From NCBI GenBank assembly GCA_963837735.1, contig CAWIOM010000004.1, positions 248,001-312,000 on the forward strand: 64,000 nt of DNA, read 5' to 3'. Under the pieces are notes generated by a model. That model searched no databases and was not told the origin of the DNA. It saw only the letters and a program-made list of their open reading frames with translations. The position numbers were made by a program, and so were the translations under genes. The stretch is from VRUE01 sp963837735 (GTDB taxonomy: Bacteria; Actinomycetota; Thermoleophilia; Solirubrobacterales; 70-9). Below, piece after piece: positions 1-8,905 of this stretch (position 1 is its first letter; every line of letters begins with the position of its first letter).

Positions 1-418
1 TCGTGCTGAGCACGGGGATCTGTTCTTCGGCTTCGACTTCGCCGCCGAGCGGGAAGGCGTAGAGGCTTTCGCTGTCGAGCGACTCGAAGGGCTGGTGGTC
101 CGCGTCCCTGATCGTGAACGAGCCCGGCAGCGGCTTCGCCTCGCCGGTTTCGTTCTGGACTTCGAGGAAGACGCCGAAATAGGTCGTTTCCGGCTTCGGC
201 GGTGCCTGGCCGGTGAGGTAGGCCGAGTCCTCGTGGTCGTTCGGGTTCAGGTAGCGCGAGAAGACCACGTTGTATTGGAGTTCCCCGACCTCGACCGGCT
301 CACCCTCGGCGACGTTCTTCTCGTGGCTTTCGTAGCCGCAGGCCGAAACGGTGACGGCGAGGGCCGCGAGGACGAGCGCGGCGAGCAGCAGCGGGACGAG
401 TCGACGGGGGCTGGGCAT
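1..418 (-). CDS. Putative lipoprotein, C-terminus cut by window edge
   Basis: The minus-strand frame starts with ATG at 418 and runs off the left edge, giving 139 complete codons. The N-terminus is a classic lipoprotein leader: basic start, a Leu/Ala/Val core, then a lipobox ending VSAC at about residue 27. The rest is hydrophilic and beta-rich, with TTYFGVFLEVQNETGEA reminiscent of DUF4352-type extracellular Ig-like lipoproteins that follow a similar strand pattern. It should be a membrane-anchored outer-leaflet protein of unknown function. It lies 31 nt downstream of the SRPBCC gene on the same strand. A TAAACT hexamer 11 nt before the ATG could be its own promoter. The family assignment is tentative; the lipoprotein call is good. 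Confidence 0.75.
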   Translation of the reverse strand, partial: MPSPRRLVPLLLAALVLAALAVTVSACGYESHEKNVAEGEPVEVGELQYNVVFSRYLNPNDHEDSAYLTGQAPPKPETTYFGVFLEVQNETGEAKPLPGSFTIRDADHQPFESLDSESLYAFPLGGEVEAEEQIPVLST

Positions 419-449
419 CGGCGGGCGGAAGTTTATTGACGGAGGTGGA

Positions 450-968
450 TCAAGGGATGCCGGTCTCGTGGCGATTGCCACCGGCGAGGGCGAGCGGCGC
501 CGGGGCGGCCTCGCCCGCCTCGAGCAGATCGCGCAGGCGGCGCAGCGCCGCCCGCCAATGCCGCTCCTGCCAGCGCGCGGTTCCGGAGGCGACCTCGAGC
601 ACGCGATCGACCGGGTTGGAGGGCTCGGTCCAGTGGGAGACGATGACCTTGGTCAGCGATCCGGGCCCCTCGAGCAGCTCCCATACGGTGGTCGCCGGGA
701 TCCTGTTGGCGCGGCCGCCGCAACCGTGCTCGACGATCCGGTGAGGGGGGTCGACCTCGTCGATCGCTGTGTCCATCCAGACAGAGCGCCGCCGCGGCCC
801 GAGCCGGAAGCGGGCGCCGGCGCCGACCCCGGAGGACTCGATGCGGGTCAGGCGGAAGCCGGAGAGGAAGTGGTCCGTGAACGAGGGGCGCCGGGCGAGG
901 TCGGCGACCGCCGCGAAAGCCTCCGCTCGCGGGACGTCGATTTCGATCTCTGCGCTGACCGGGCCCAT
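450..968 (-). CDS. SRPBCC (START-like) family protein
   Basis: The 172-residue protein has the SRPBCC/polyketide-cyclase pattern: an opening strand (EIEIDVPRAEAFAAVADL), a central beta sheet (RFRLGPRRRSVWMDTAIDEVDPPHRIVEH) read here in short segments, and a long C-terminal helix rich in Arg and Leu. Such folds form a hydrophobic cavity for lipids or other small ligands; the ligand here is unknown. No signal peptide, so cytosolic. The start is ATG with a TAGAAT hexamer 10 nt upstream, consistent with a short-leader or leaderless transcript. It is divergent from the FHA gene. Confidence 0.8.
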   Translation of the reverse strand: MGPVSAEIEIDVPRAEAFAAVADLARRPSFTDHFLSGFRLTRIESSGVGAGARFRLGPRRRSVWMDTAIDEVDPPHRIVEHGCGGRANRIPATTVWELLEGPGSLTKVIVSHWTEPSNPVDRVLEVASGTARWQERHWRAALRRLRDLLEAGEAAPAPLALAGGNRHETGIP

Positions 969-1033
969 CGGCCGCGCGATTCTAGTTCACCGCCTTGATT
1001 GGGGATGCGCGCTACGATGCTCACAAGAGGAAG

Positions 1034-1039
1034 AAGGAG
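1034..1039 (+). promoter_or_regulatory. Strong Shine-Dalgarno preceding an ATC start
   Basis: AAGGAG lies five bases before ATC at 1045, in frame with the zinc-ribbon/FHA protein. No ATG, GTG or TTG in this frame lies near the site; the nearest in-frame ATG is at 841, inside the divergent gene. This decides the start for the FHA gene, unless the ATC is a base-call error for ATG. Confidence 0.6.
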
Positions 1040-1044
1040 CACTC

Positions 1045-1623
1045 ATCTTTACCAATACGCGTCGCACGTCGATCAGCAGCGTCGCCACGGGAGCAACACC
1101 GGGCGCCGGGACCTTCTTCTGCATCGAGTGCGGTGCCCATCTCTCCCTCCTCGAGGAGGATGTCCTCCCGGATTGCCCGGGGTGCGGCGGAACCGCCTTC
1201 GGCCGCGACTCGATCTTCGAGTCGCGGCAGGATCATGGCGGTCAGACCATGGAGTTCGAGGCCGCCCACGACACCGCCGACCCGGATTGGCTGCGCCAGG
1301 CCCGCGCCCAACTCGATCCGGGGGCCCGTGTCGTCGTCGCGCGCGACGACGAAGGCTCGGTCGAAGTCTTCCGAATCGACGGCGGCTGGACCAGGATCGG
1401 CCGCTCGGCCGCCGCCGACATCCGCCTCGACGACCCGAGCGTCTCCCGCCGGCACGCGCTGATCGTCTCTGAAAAGCCGAAGGCTCTGCGAGTGCTCGAC
1501 GACCGCAGCCTCAACGGGGTGCACCTCAACGGAGAGCTGGTCGAGTGGGCGCGGCTCGCCGACGGCGACGAGCTGGCGATCGGCCGCTATCGGCTTTTCG
1601 TCCTCGAAGCGGCGCCGCGATAG
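1045..1623 (+). CDS. Zinc-ribbon and FHA-domain protein with ATC start
   Basis: Read from ATC at 1045 the protein has 192 residues. Residues 26-47 hold a zinc ribbon with paired cysteines (C26, C29, C44, C47). Residues about 95-190 form an FHA domain: WTRIGRS at 115-121, the SRRH signature at 134-137, and SLNGVHLNG after it. FHA domains bind phosphothreonine, so the protein probably couples Ser/Thr kinase signalling to a partner bound through the ribbon or linker. No kinase gene is nearby. The start rests on a perfect Shine-Dalgarno sequence just upstream; the frame stays open further upstream but that part overlaps the divergent SRPBCC gene and looks non-coding. Confidence 0.82.
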   Translation: MFTNTRRTSISSVATGATPGAGTFFCIECGAHLSLLEEDVLPDCPGCGGTAFGRDSIFESRQDHGGQTMEFEAAHDTADPDWLRQARAQLDPGARVVVARDDEGSVEVFRIDGGWTRIGRSAAADIRLDDPSVSRRHALIVSEKPKALRVLDDRSLNGVHLNGELVEWARLADGDELAIGRYRLFVLEAAPR

Positions 1624-1657
1624 TTTCCGCCACCCCGACCCCTAGCATTCCCAGCTG

Positions 1658-2218
1658 ATGAGCGCTGCTCCCGAACCGGTCGAGCCCGCCCTCCGCCACG
1701 GGACCCCGGAAATCTCCGAGGCCGCGGAGCTCGCGCGGGCGCGTCTGCATCAGGAAATCGAGCGGGTCCGCAACGGCGTCGAGGAGATGCTCGACGAGCA
1801 GGAGAGCAACGGGAACGGAAACGGAAACGGCTCGAACAAGGAGCTGCGCCGCGAGCTCGCCGAGCTGCGGATCGAGACTCGCAACTTCGTCAAGAAGAAG
1901 GTCCGCAAGTCGGAGAAGAAGCTGGAACGATCTGTCCGCGAGCTCGAGGCCCGCTCGGACAAGCTCGAAGAGCGCGTCGACGAAGTCGAGTCCGACCGGG
2001 AAGCGGCCGAGGTCCGGATCCACAACAGCACCGAGGAGATGCTCGACGGCCTCCTGGACGACGTGCGCTCGATCGCCGACCAGCTCTCCAGGCAGCCCGA
2101 CCCGCCGCCGGCCGCCGCGCCGCCGCCGAAGCGCACGCCGCCGCCGCCGAAGCCGGCCGCCCCGCAGGCCCCCGTCGGCAGAGTCGGGCCCAGGCCGCTC
2201 GGGCAGCGCCGCAAGTAG
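1658..2218 (+). CDS. Coiled-coil protein with Pro/Ala-rich tail
   Basis: This 186-residue protein is acidic and highly charged. Residues about 25-150 show heptad-like Leu/Ile spacing (ELEARSDKLEERVDEVESD), indicating a long coiled coil interrupted near residue 50 by a short NGNGNGNG linker. The last 40 residues are Pro/Ala/Lys rich. No membrane segment or signal peptide. A TAGCAT hexamer lies 9 nt before the ATG. It follows the FHA gene by 34 nt and may be cotranscribed. I do not recognise the family; a scaffold role is only a guess. Confidence 0.7.
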   Translation: MSAAPEPVEPALRHGTPEISEAAELARARLHQEIERVRNGVEEMLDEQESNGNGNGNGSNKELRRELAELRIETRNFVKKKVRKSEKKLERSVRELEARSDKLEERVDEVESDREAAEVRIHNSTEEMLDGLLDDVRSIADQLSRQPDPPPAAAPPPKRTPPPPKPAAPQAPVGRVGPRPLGQRRK

Positions 2219-2224
2219 AGCGCC

Positions 2225-5200
2225 CTACTCGGTCGAGATGCTCGGGTCCGCCTGGACCTTGTGGGGCACGACCATGAGGAAGCTCTCGGGTGCGTTCGCG
2301 GCCAGCTCGAGGATCCGCACGGCCTCGTCGCCCTGGTCGGTCGCCTTCAGCTCCTCGGCATAGTCGGTCAGCAGGTCGTCGACGTCGAGCAGGCCCTCGG
2401 CGTCGAGCGCCTTGAGCTCGACCTTGGCGCCCTTGCCGAGGCGCCTTTCGATCGCCTCGGCGTCGATCCCGAAGGCGTTGTGGCGAACGTAGACGCGTCC
2501 CCCCGTCATCCCCGCACACGCCCAGGGCCCGAGGTCGCCGAGGACGACGGCGCGGCCGGACGTCATGTACTCGAAGGCGAAGCCCTTGGCGTTGGCGCGA
2601 TCGACGATGCAGCCGCGGCTGTCGTCGATCTCCTGCTCCGGCTCTCCGCCGAGGACGATGTCGGCACCGGACAGGCGGATGCAGAAGCGCGAGTCGGCAG
2701 AGCCCTGGACGAAGAGCCGGCCGCGCTGGGCGCCGTAGGCAAAGGACTTGCCGACCGAGCCGTTCAGGCGGCGTCCCCTCGCTCCCTTGCCCTTCAGCAC
2801 AGACACCGTGCCGCCCAGCATCGCCTTGCCGACGCCGTCCTGGGCGCCGCCCTCGACCCGGATCGAGACGCCGTAGGCATTGAAGGCTCCGAGCCCCTGT
2901 CCGGCGACCGAGCCGTCGTCGAACTCGAGGCTGGCGAGAACTTCGTCGTCGCTGGACTCGGGGCCGTCGTCGAAGATCCGCGAGCGGGCGATCGCGCCCG
3001 CCAGCTCGGTGCCGAGCACCCGGTCGTTGGCGTCCGCCGGGCGCGGGAACTCGTTGCGGATCGTGCGGCCGGCGCAGATGTCGCCGGCGAGGCCGGCGAG
3101 CTGGGTCGAGGCCTCCTTCGCCTCCATCCGGATCGGGCGCGCCATCACGAGGCCCGCCTCTGCGCGGGTCTCGGCGATGTCGTCGCCGGCGACCGGCAGG
3201 TCGAGCGGCTCGAGGTCGAGGAACTCCTCCAGCGGAGTGATCAGCGGCCCCAGGTCGAGGCTGTCGGCGTGCGAGACCTGCTTGAGCAGGTCATAGCGGC
3301 CGACAAGGTCCTGGGCGCGCTCGTAGCCGAGCGAGGCGACGACCTCCTTGACCTCCTCTCCCATCGCCCCGAAGAAGCGCGCACAGCTCTCGGCGGCGAC
3401 GTCGATCTCCTGAGGGGTGAACTTCTTCAGCCCGTGCTCCTGCGCCTCCTCGACGGTCTCGATCTGGGTGGCGATGCCGACGTGGCAGGTGTCGAGCTGG
3501 CAGCCGCGGCAGATCGTGCAGCCGAGGCTGACCATCGCCAGGGTGCCGAAGCCGACACGGTTGGCGCCCAGGCAGTGCAATTTGACGATGTCATGGCCGG
3601 TCCGGTAGCCGCCGTCGGCCCAGATCTCGACCCGGTTGCGGATGCCCGCCTCCATCAGCGCCCGGTGCACGGCGCGGGTGCCGATGTCCGAGGGCAGGCC
3701 GACGTGACGAAGGGCGTGCTGGCGGGCGGCGCCGGTGCCGCCCTCGAAGCCGGAGAGGGTGATGATGTCGGCGCCCGCCTTCGCTATCCCGAGCCCGATC
3801 GTGCCGATGTTCGGGACCACCGGGACCTTGACCGAGACCCGCACGTCGGGATTGACGGTCTTCAGCTCGTCGATCAGCTCGGCGAGGTCCTCGATCGAGT
3901 AGAGGTCGTGATTGTTGGAGGGCGAGATCAGGTCGGTGCCGGGCGCCGCGTTACGGGCGGCGGCGACCTTCTCCGAGACCTTCTTGCCGGGCAGGTGGCC
4001 GCCCTCGCCGGGCTTCGCGCCCTGGCCGATCTTGATCTCGGCGACGTAGGAGGAGTTGATCATCTCGGCGGAGACGCCGAAGCGCCCCGAGGCGACCTGC
4101 TGGCCGCGCCACTTGCGGTATTTCCCGTACATGTCGCGGATCTCGCCGCCCTCGCCGTTGACGCAGAGGATGTTGATCGCCTTGGCCGCCTCCGCGTAGG
4201 CGCGGAAGGCGGGCTCCGACTGCGAGCCGAAGCTCATCGAGGAGATCACGACCGGGTAGTCGTGGTGGCCGACGGAGGTGTCGACGGTCGACGGGTCGAC
4301 CGGCTCCCGATCCCCCTTCAGCGCCATCACGTGGCGCATCGAGATCGGGCTCTGGCGCTCCAGGTCGCGGACCTTCTCCGAGTATTCCTCGTAGCTGCCG
4401 GAGCCATTGGCGGTGGCGATCGCCGCCTTGTAGACCTTCGGGTAGAAGCGGAAGGTCTTCGCCGGTTTCGCGTCCTCGTCGCCGGAGAGGATGCGGGCGC
4501 GGCCGTTGCTGTCCTCGTCGAGGTCGCCGAAGCCGACGCCGCCCGCCTCGGAGGCCGCGAAGGCCTCGGTCTGGAAGATCTCGGCGAGCTCGGGCTTGAC
4601 CCCGATCGAGGAGAACTGGCGCGCGTAGCCGCGCACCTCGTGGATGCCGATCGTCGAGATCACTTTCTCGATCCCCTTGGTCAGGGCCGCGCAGAGATTG
4701 GAGACGTCGGTCTCGTAGTCCTCGACGCAGATCACCTCGACCATCGTGTACGGGCAGACGCCGTCGGCACCGAGCCCGAGGGCGAGCATCGTGTCGTGGA
4801 CGTTGCGAACCGCCGCCGAGCGCAGGACGATGCCGCAGCGGCGGCGCAAATTCTCCTCGCCGGGCTCGATCTTGAACTGCTTCAACGCCTGGTCGACGGC
4901 CGATGTCGCGAGGTGCGGGTCGAGGTAGCGACGCTCGGCGTCGTGGACGGTGCGGTCGGTGAGGACCAGCAGCTCGGCGCCGTTGCGGACTTTTTTCACC
5001 GCCTCCTGCTTGATCCGCTCGATCGCCCCCTGGGTCGTCTCGGACTCGAGCAGGGAGATGTCGACGGCGTCGGCGCGGCCGCGGAACTCCTCCCAGAGGT
5101 CCTCGAGCAGGTAGGTCTGGTGTTCGCGCGCGATGCGCCGGTACGTCTTGTCGGAGAGCGGCGCCATCTCGTGATGACCGCCGAGGATCACCGGGAAGGC

Positions 5201-6901
5201 GACCTCGATCGTGCCCGTGTCCTCACCGGCCGCGTCGAGAGAGGGGCGCCTGCCGAACACCGAGCGAGTCGAGAAATGCTCCATCTCCCGCTCGCGGTCG
5301 ATCGCCGGGTTGGTGACCACGGCGACCGTCTCCTTGAAGTAGTCGGCGAGGTTCTGGCGCTCCGGCGAGAGCGCCGCGAGGGGCCCGTCGTAGCCGAGCG
5401 AGCCGACCGGCTCGGCACCGTTCGAGGCCATCTGCTGGACGAGTTTGACGTCGTCGCGCTGCCAGCCGAAGCCGGCGAGGATGCGGTCGGAGACCTTGAC
5501 GGGCTCCTCGGGGCCGGCGTCGGAGTAGCCCGGCACCTCGCCGCCCTCGAGCGGCCCGCCGGCGTCGAGCGCGCGGTCATAGGGGCCCGCGTCCTCGGCG
5601 CCGTTGCGGGTCAGCCAGCGCTCGCGGACGAGGCGCAGCATCTCGTCGTGGGCGTGGAGGGTCGAGCTCTTGGCGGCGCGGTCGATCGTCACCAGCGCCT
5701 TCTCGCCGGGCGCCAGCGGCTTCGGCTCGGCGGTCATCTTCGCGACCGAGACGACGCCCGGCTCGGAGCTGAAGACGAAGTCGTCCTCGGTCTCCACCTG
5801 CCACAGCGGCCGCAGGCCGAGGGCGTCGGCGGAGAACACGCACTCGTCCTCGTGGCGGGCGATCAACGCCACCGGCCCCTGCGCGAACGGGCCCATCGCC
5901 TGGTGCAGGTACATGTAGAAGCGGTGCAGCTCGGGCGGCATCGAGCGGATCTCCTCGACGATCGGCGGCACGACCATCTCCATCGCCTCTGCGAGGCTGA
6001 AGCCGGCGCGGCTGACCAGCGTGTCGACCGTGCGATTGAGGTCCTGGGAGTCCGAGGAGCCGGGCTCGATCGGCACGCCCAGCATTTTCGCCTCCTGGCG
6101 CAGCTGCTCGATCGTGTTGATCTCGCCGTTGTGGCCGAGCACCGAGAACGGCTGCACGCGTTTGAACGAGGGCCAGGTATTCGTCGAGTAGCGGTTGTGG
6201 CCGAAGGCGCCGATCGTCTCGGCGCGCTCGTCGTGCAGGTCGGGGTAGTACTCGCCGAGGACGTTGGGAGCGCCCATCACCTTGTAGACGCAGGTCGTCG
6301 CCGAGAAGGAGGGGATGTGGATGCCGAGCCGCTGCTCGAGCTCGATCAGGAGGTCGAAGAGGACCTGGTCACGGCGCGAGGCGTCGGCGACGAGGCCGGC
6401 GAGTTGCCAGAAGTGCGGCTCATCCTCGCGCGCGGTCGGGCCGAGCGCGGCGGAGTCGACGGCGCCGATCCGCTCGGCGAGGATGCGGAAGCCACCCTGG
6501 CCGAGCAGCTCGCGGGCGTCGTGCTGGATCCGGTCGAGGTCCTGGGAGCGCTCGATGAAGACGTGGGCCACGGCGAACGCATCGTCGAGGGTGAGCGAGG
6601 GATCGTGGCCGCCTGCCCGCACCTCCTCGGCCCAGATCTTGCGCGGGATGTCGACCAGCAGGCCGCAGCCGTCGCCCTCGCCGTCGACGTTGCCGGCCCG
6701 GTGGAGCATCTTCTGCAGGGCCGGGATCGCCAGCTCGATCGGCTCGTGGCTTGGCGTCGCGTCGCGTCGCACCGAGGCGTAGATCGCGCATGCGTCCTTG
6801 TCCTCGACGCTCGGTGGCGAGACAAGCGGCCGATACGGGCGCTCGGGCGAGTAGCGAAAAACGCCCTCGCCGTTTTGCTCACGGGACTGGGTGTCCGACA
6901 T
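2225..6901 (-). CDS. gltB: Glutamate synthase, large subunit (GltB-type)
   Basis: The 1558-residue protein covers the complete large-subunit architecture. The class II glutaminase domain has its nucleophile candidate at Cys38, exposed only after removal of 37 residues, and the GHNRYSTNTWPSF and LGHNGEINT motifs. The FMN/synthase domain contains VASGRFGVSAE and GAKPGEGGHLPGKK. Around residue 1125 is the 3Fe-4S motif C-x5-C-x4-C. The C-terminal GXGXG beta-helix contains GSVGKSFAYGAQRG. It converts glutamine and 2-oxoglutarate to two glutamates. No small subunit (gltD) is adjacent, so the electron donor (ferredoxin or a distant GltD) cannot be told. The residues after Cys38 are AIYAS rather than the usual GVGF. 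A GGAGGT Shine-Dalgarno precedes the ATG. Confidence 0.95.
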   Translation of the reverse strand: MSDTQSREQNGEGVFRYSPERPYRPLVSPPSVEDKDACAIYASVRRDATPSHEPIELAIPALQKMLHRAGNVDGEGDGCGLLVDIPRKIWAEEVRAGGHDPSLTLDDAFAVAHVFIERSQDLDRIQHDARELLGQGGFRILAERIGAVDSAALGPTAREDEPHFWQLAGLVADASRRDQVLFDLLIELEQRLGIHIPSFSATTCVYKVMGAPNVLGEYYPDLHDERAETIGAFGHNRYSTNTWPSFKRVQPFSVLGHNGEINTIEQLRQEAKMLGVPIEPGSSDSQDLNRTVDTLVSRAGFSLAEAMEMVVPPIVEEIRSMPPELHRFYMYLHQAMGPFAQGPVALIARHEDECVFSADALGLRPLWQVETEDDFVFSSEPGVVSVAKMTAEPKPLAPGEKALVTIDRAAKSSTLHAHDEMLRLVRERWLTRNGAEDAGPYDRALDAGGPLEGGEVPGYSDAGPEEPVKVSDRILAGFGWQRDDVKLVQQMASNGAEPVGSLGYDGPLAALSPERQNLADYFKETVAVVTNPAIDREREMEHFSTRSVFGRRPSLDAAGEDTGTIEVAFPVILGGHHEMAPLSDKTYRRIAREHQTYLLEDLWEEFRGRADAVDISLLESETTQGAIERIKQEAVKKVRNGAELLVLTDRTVHDAERRYLDPHLATSAVDQALKQFKIEPGEENLRRRCGIVLRSAAVRNVHDTMLALGLGADGVCPYTMVEVICVEDYETDVSNLCAALTKGIEKVISTIGIHEVRGYARQFSSIGVKPELAEIFQTEAFAASEAGGVGFGDLDEDSNGRARILSGDEDAKPAKTFRFYPKVYKAAIATANGSGSYEEYSEKVRDLERQSPISMRHVMALKGDREPVDPSTVDTSVGHHDYPVVISSMSFGSQSEPAFRAYAEAAKAINILCVNGEGGEIRDMYGKYRKWRGQQVASGRFGVSAEMINSSYVAEIKIGQGAKPGEGGHLPGKKVSEKVAAARNAAPGTDLISPSNNHDLYSIEDLAELIDELKTVNPDVRVSVKVPVVPNIGTIGLGIAKAGADIITLSGFEGGTGAARQHALRHVGLPSDIGTRAVHRALMEAGIRNRVEIWADGGYRTGHDIVKLHCLGANRVGFGTLAMVSLGCTICRGCQLDTCHVGIATQIETVEEAQEHGLKKFTPQEIDVAAESCARFFGAMGEEVKEVVASLGYERAQDLVGRYDLLKQVSHADSLDLGPLITPLEEFLDLEPLDLPVAGDDIAETRAEAGLVMARPIRMEAKEASTQLAGLAGDICAGRTIRNEFPRPADANDRVLGTELAGAIARSRIFDDGPESSDDEVLASLEFDDGSVAGQGLGAFNAYGVSIRVEGGAQDGVGKAMLGGTVSVLKGKGARGRRLNGSVGKSFAYGAQRGRLFVQGSADSRFCIRLSGADIVLGGEPEQEIDDSRGCIVDRANAKGFAFEYMTSGRAVVLGDLGPWACAGMTGGRVYVRHNAFGIDAEAIERRLGKGAKVELKALDAEGLLDVDDLLTDYAEELKATDQGDEAVRILELAANAPESFLMVVPHKVQADPSISTE

Positions 6902-6963
6902 GCTGACCTCCCGGTTTCCACGCCTTCTTCGAGCGGGCGCGCGACGGGTTGACGAGTCGGGGG

Positions 6964-6993
6964 ATTATAGGGTGGGCCGGCCTGGCCAGGCAA
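6964..6993 (-). promoter_or_regulatory. Predicted sigma-70-type promoter of gltB
   Basis: On the minus strand a perfect -10 TATAAT (6964-6969) is preceded, 18 bases upstream, by TTGCCT (6988-6993) as -35. Transcription would begin near 6957, leaving a leader of about 55 nt with the Shine-Dalgarno. The remaining bases up to the cupin gene show no other clear element. Confidence 0.6.
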
Positions 6994-7045
6994 CCAATCT
7001 GCATTTGGCCCCGAATAGCAGGGGTAAATGCAGGGTCTCCGCCGC

Positions 7046-7420
7046 TCAGCCCCAGCTCATCGGCCGGTATCCGCCGTCCGGCTCGACGCCGATCACCAGC
7101 GCCGTGACGGGTGCCTCGGAGCGGTTCAGGATCGTGCGGGTGGCCCCCGGGTCGATCGAGGCGAAGGTCCCGGCCGGGGCGGGGTGGTCCTCGCCGCCGA
7201 GGCGCATGACCGCCTCTCCCTCGAGGATCACGTAGAGCTCGACCTGGCCGCTGCCGGTCTCGTCGTGCTCGGGGATCTGCCCCCCGGGCCCGATCTCGAC
7301 CAGGTTGTAGCCGAAGCAGTCGGTGCCGAGCGCCTTGCGGGCGAGCCGCCAGGTCGACTCGCCCGAGCCCTCCATCGACTCGAACTCGTCGCGGTGCTTG
7401 ATCGAGTAGCCGTCCGCCAT
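7046..7420 (-). CDS. Small cupin-domain protein
   Basis: The 124-residue protein is a single cupin barrel: GPGGQIPEHDETGSGQVELY in motif 1 (metal-ligand positions H, E and E-like) and PAPAGTFASIDPGATRTI in motif 2. Cupins of this size often bind a metal and a small molecule; the substrate is unknown. The chosen ATG at 7420 begins the conserved region; an upstream ATG at 7435 adds only five residues. The start codon is just 33 nt from the divergent SnoaL-like gene, so both promoters must overlap. Confidence 0.85.
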   Translation of the reverse strand: MADGYSIKHRDEFESMEGSGESTWRLARKALGTDCFGYNLVEIGPGGQIPEHDETGSGQVELYVILEGEAVMRLGGEDHPAPAGTFASIDPGATRTILNRSEAPVTALVIGVEPDGGYRPMSWG

Positions 7421-7453
7421 CGCAGCTGCGACCATACATCCATCGCATCCATC

Positions 7454-7870
7454 GTGGCGGACCTTGAGGGGGCAATCCAGCGCTATAACGAGGCGTGGAA
7501 CGCCCACGACCTCGACGCGATCATGGCCATGCACGCCCCCGACATGGTCTTCGACAACCACACGGCCGGCGAGTCGGCGGTCGGCGAGGAGGCCCGTGCC
7601 CACATCGGCTCGATCTTCGAGACCTGGCCCGACATCGAGTTCTCGACTCGGCGCCTGTACGTCCGCGAGGGCCTCGTCGTACAGGAATGGACGGCGAGCG
7701 CGACCCACGCGAAGACGATGCGCCGCGGCGACCTGGTTGCCGAGCCGACCGGCAACCGCGTCACCTGGGACGGCCTCGACGTGATCCCCTTCGAGGACGG
7801 CCTCGTCAAGCGCAAGGACGTCTACTCCGACAGCGTCTCGATCCTGCGCCAGGTCGGCTTGCTCGACTGA
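7454..7870 (+). CDS. SnoaL/NTF2-like protein
   Basis: The 138-residue protein begins at GTG and has the NTF2-like pattern: an N-terminal helix (QRYNEAWNAHDLDAIMAMH), then DMVFDNHT, and curved strands to a C-terminal KDVYSDSVSIL. SnoaL-like proteins form alpha+beta cones that act as cyclases, isomerases or binding modules; no substrate can be assigned. There is no Shine-Dalgarno before the GTG, suggesting leaderless translation. The gene ends 4 nt before the stop of the convergent TolB-like gene. Confidence 0.8.
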   Translation: MADLEGAIQRYNEAWNAHDLDAIMAMHAPDMVFDNHTAGESAVGEEARAHIGSIFETWPDIEFSTRRLYVREGLVVQEWTASATHAKTMRRGDLVAEPTGNRVTWDGLDVIPFEDGLVKRKDVYSDSVSILRQVGLLD

Positions 7871-7873
7871 GGC

Positions 7874-8905
7874 TCAGCGGCTCCAGTCGGGCGAGAAGGC
7901 GTTCTTGACCAGCACCTTTGCCCTGCCGCCCCCGTAGGGGAAGGCGGCGATGTTGTGGGCGGAGCCCGGGTCGAAGCCGCCGGAGTAGCCGAGCACGGTG
8001 GTGCCGTCCTTGGAGATCGCCGTGCCGACGAAGCCGCTCTCACCCTGGTTGCGCTTGTCGAGCGCTCGCTGGGCGCCGGTCCTCGGGTTGACGGTCACCG
8101 CGTAGCTGGTGTCCTGGCCCTCGAACTCGGCCAGCAGGCGGTTGCCGCTCGCCGACCACTCGGTCGGGAAGAGGCCCTGCAGCAGCGGGTCGACCTTGGT
8201 GTGGGTCAGCCGCTTGCTGCCCTTGCCGTTCGGGCCGATCAGGAAGAGCTCGTTCTTGGGCCCGTACCTGCGCTTCTTGGCGCCCAGCTGCTTCACGTAG
8301 ACGATCTTGCCGTCGGGGCCCCAGAGCGGGTCCAGGGAGGCGCGATTCCCGGTCAGCCGCGCGGCCCTGCCGCCGTTCGTCGAGACCCGGTAGAGGTCAC
8401 TGGGAACCGGATAGTGGTCGTTCGGCGCCTTGGCGTAGACGAGTTCGTCGCCTTCCGGCGAGAAGCTGAAGCCGCTGAAGTAGCCCCCCGCGAGAACCCG
8501 CTGGGCGCCGCTGGCGACGTCGATCGCGACGAGCTTGAGCTTGCCGATTTCAGGGCCGCGCAGCGCCGCGATCGTCTTCGAGTCGGGTGAGAAGGTGAGG
8601 TAGGAGGATTCGCGCAGGCCGCTCATCAACGCCCTCGGCTTGCCGCCCGACGCCGGGGCCAGCATCAATTCCTGGCCGTGGCCGGGCCCTTCGTGGAGGT
8701 AGGCGATCGATTTCCCGTCCGGAGAGACCTGCGGGTTGTTCCCCGGGCCGACCCTGTGCGCGCCCGAGCCGTTGTCGGAGGCCGAGTACACCGACGGGTT
8801 GAGCGGCGCCTTGACGTAGGCGAGCGTCGCCTGGGCGGCGGCCGGGAGGATCAGCATCGTGGCGGCGGCAAGCGCCCCGGCCCAGCTCCAGCTCCGCGGG
8901 CTCAC
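7874..8905 (-). CDS. Secreted TolB-like (PD40) beta-propeller protein
   Basis: From GTG at 8905 the product has 343 residues. It opens with a signal peptide (AAATMLILPAAAQA), followed by at least six PD40-type blades whose signatures are SPDGKSIAYL, SPDSKTIAAL, SPEGDELVYA, GPDGKIVYV, SASGNRLLA and SKDGTTVLGY. It is probably an exported propeller that binds other proteins or glycans; no catalytic motif is evident. The GTG overlaps the stop of the upstream SnoaL-like gene (GTGA) and is preceded by GGGAGGTG, so translation is probably coupled. Function unknown. Confidence 0.82.
   Translation of the reverse strand: MSPRSWSWAGALAAATMLILPAAAQATLAYVKAPLNPSVYSASDNGSGAHRVGPGNNPQVSPDGKSIAYLHEGPGHGQELMLAPASGGKPRALMSGLRESSYLTFSPDSKTIAALRGPEIGKLKLVAIDVASGAQRVLAGGYFSGFSFSPEGDELVYAKAPNDHYPVPSDLYRVSTNGGRAARLTGNRASLDPLWGPDGKIVYVKQLGAKKRRYGPKNELFLIGPNGKGSKRLTHTKVDPLLQGLFPTEWSASGNRLLAEFEGQDTSYAVTVNPRTGAQRALDKRNQGESGFVGTAISKDGTTVLGYSGGFDPGSAHNIAAFPYGGGRAKVLVKNAFSPDWSR

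Noticed and set aside
2261..6952. A 1563-codon open frame antisense to gltB
   Set aside because: It mirrors gltB codon by codon, is Arg/Leu/Ala-rich without any motif, and gltB itself is unmistakable. High GC leaves long antisense frames open.
6902..7045. Riboswitch (for example glutamine-responsive) in the gltB leader
   Set aside because: The predicted leader is only about 55 nt and shows no conserved riboswitch core.
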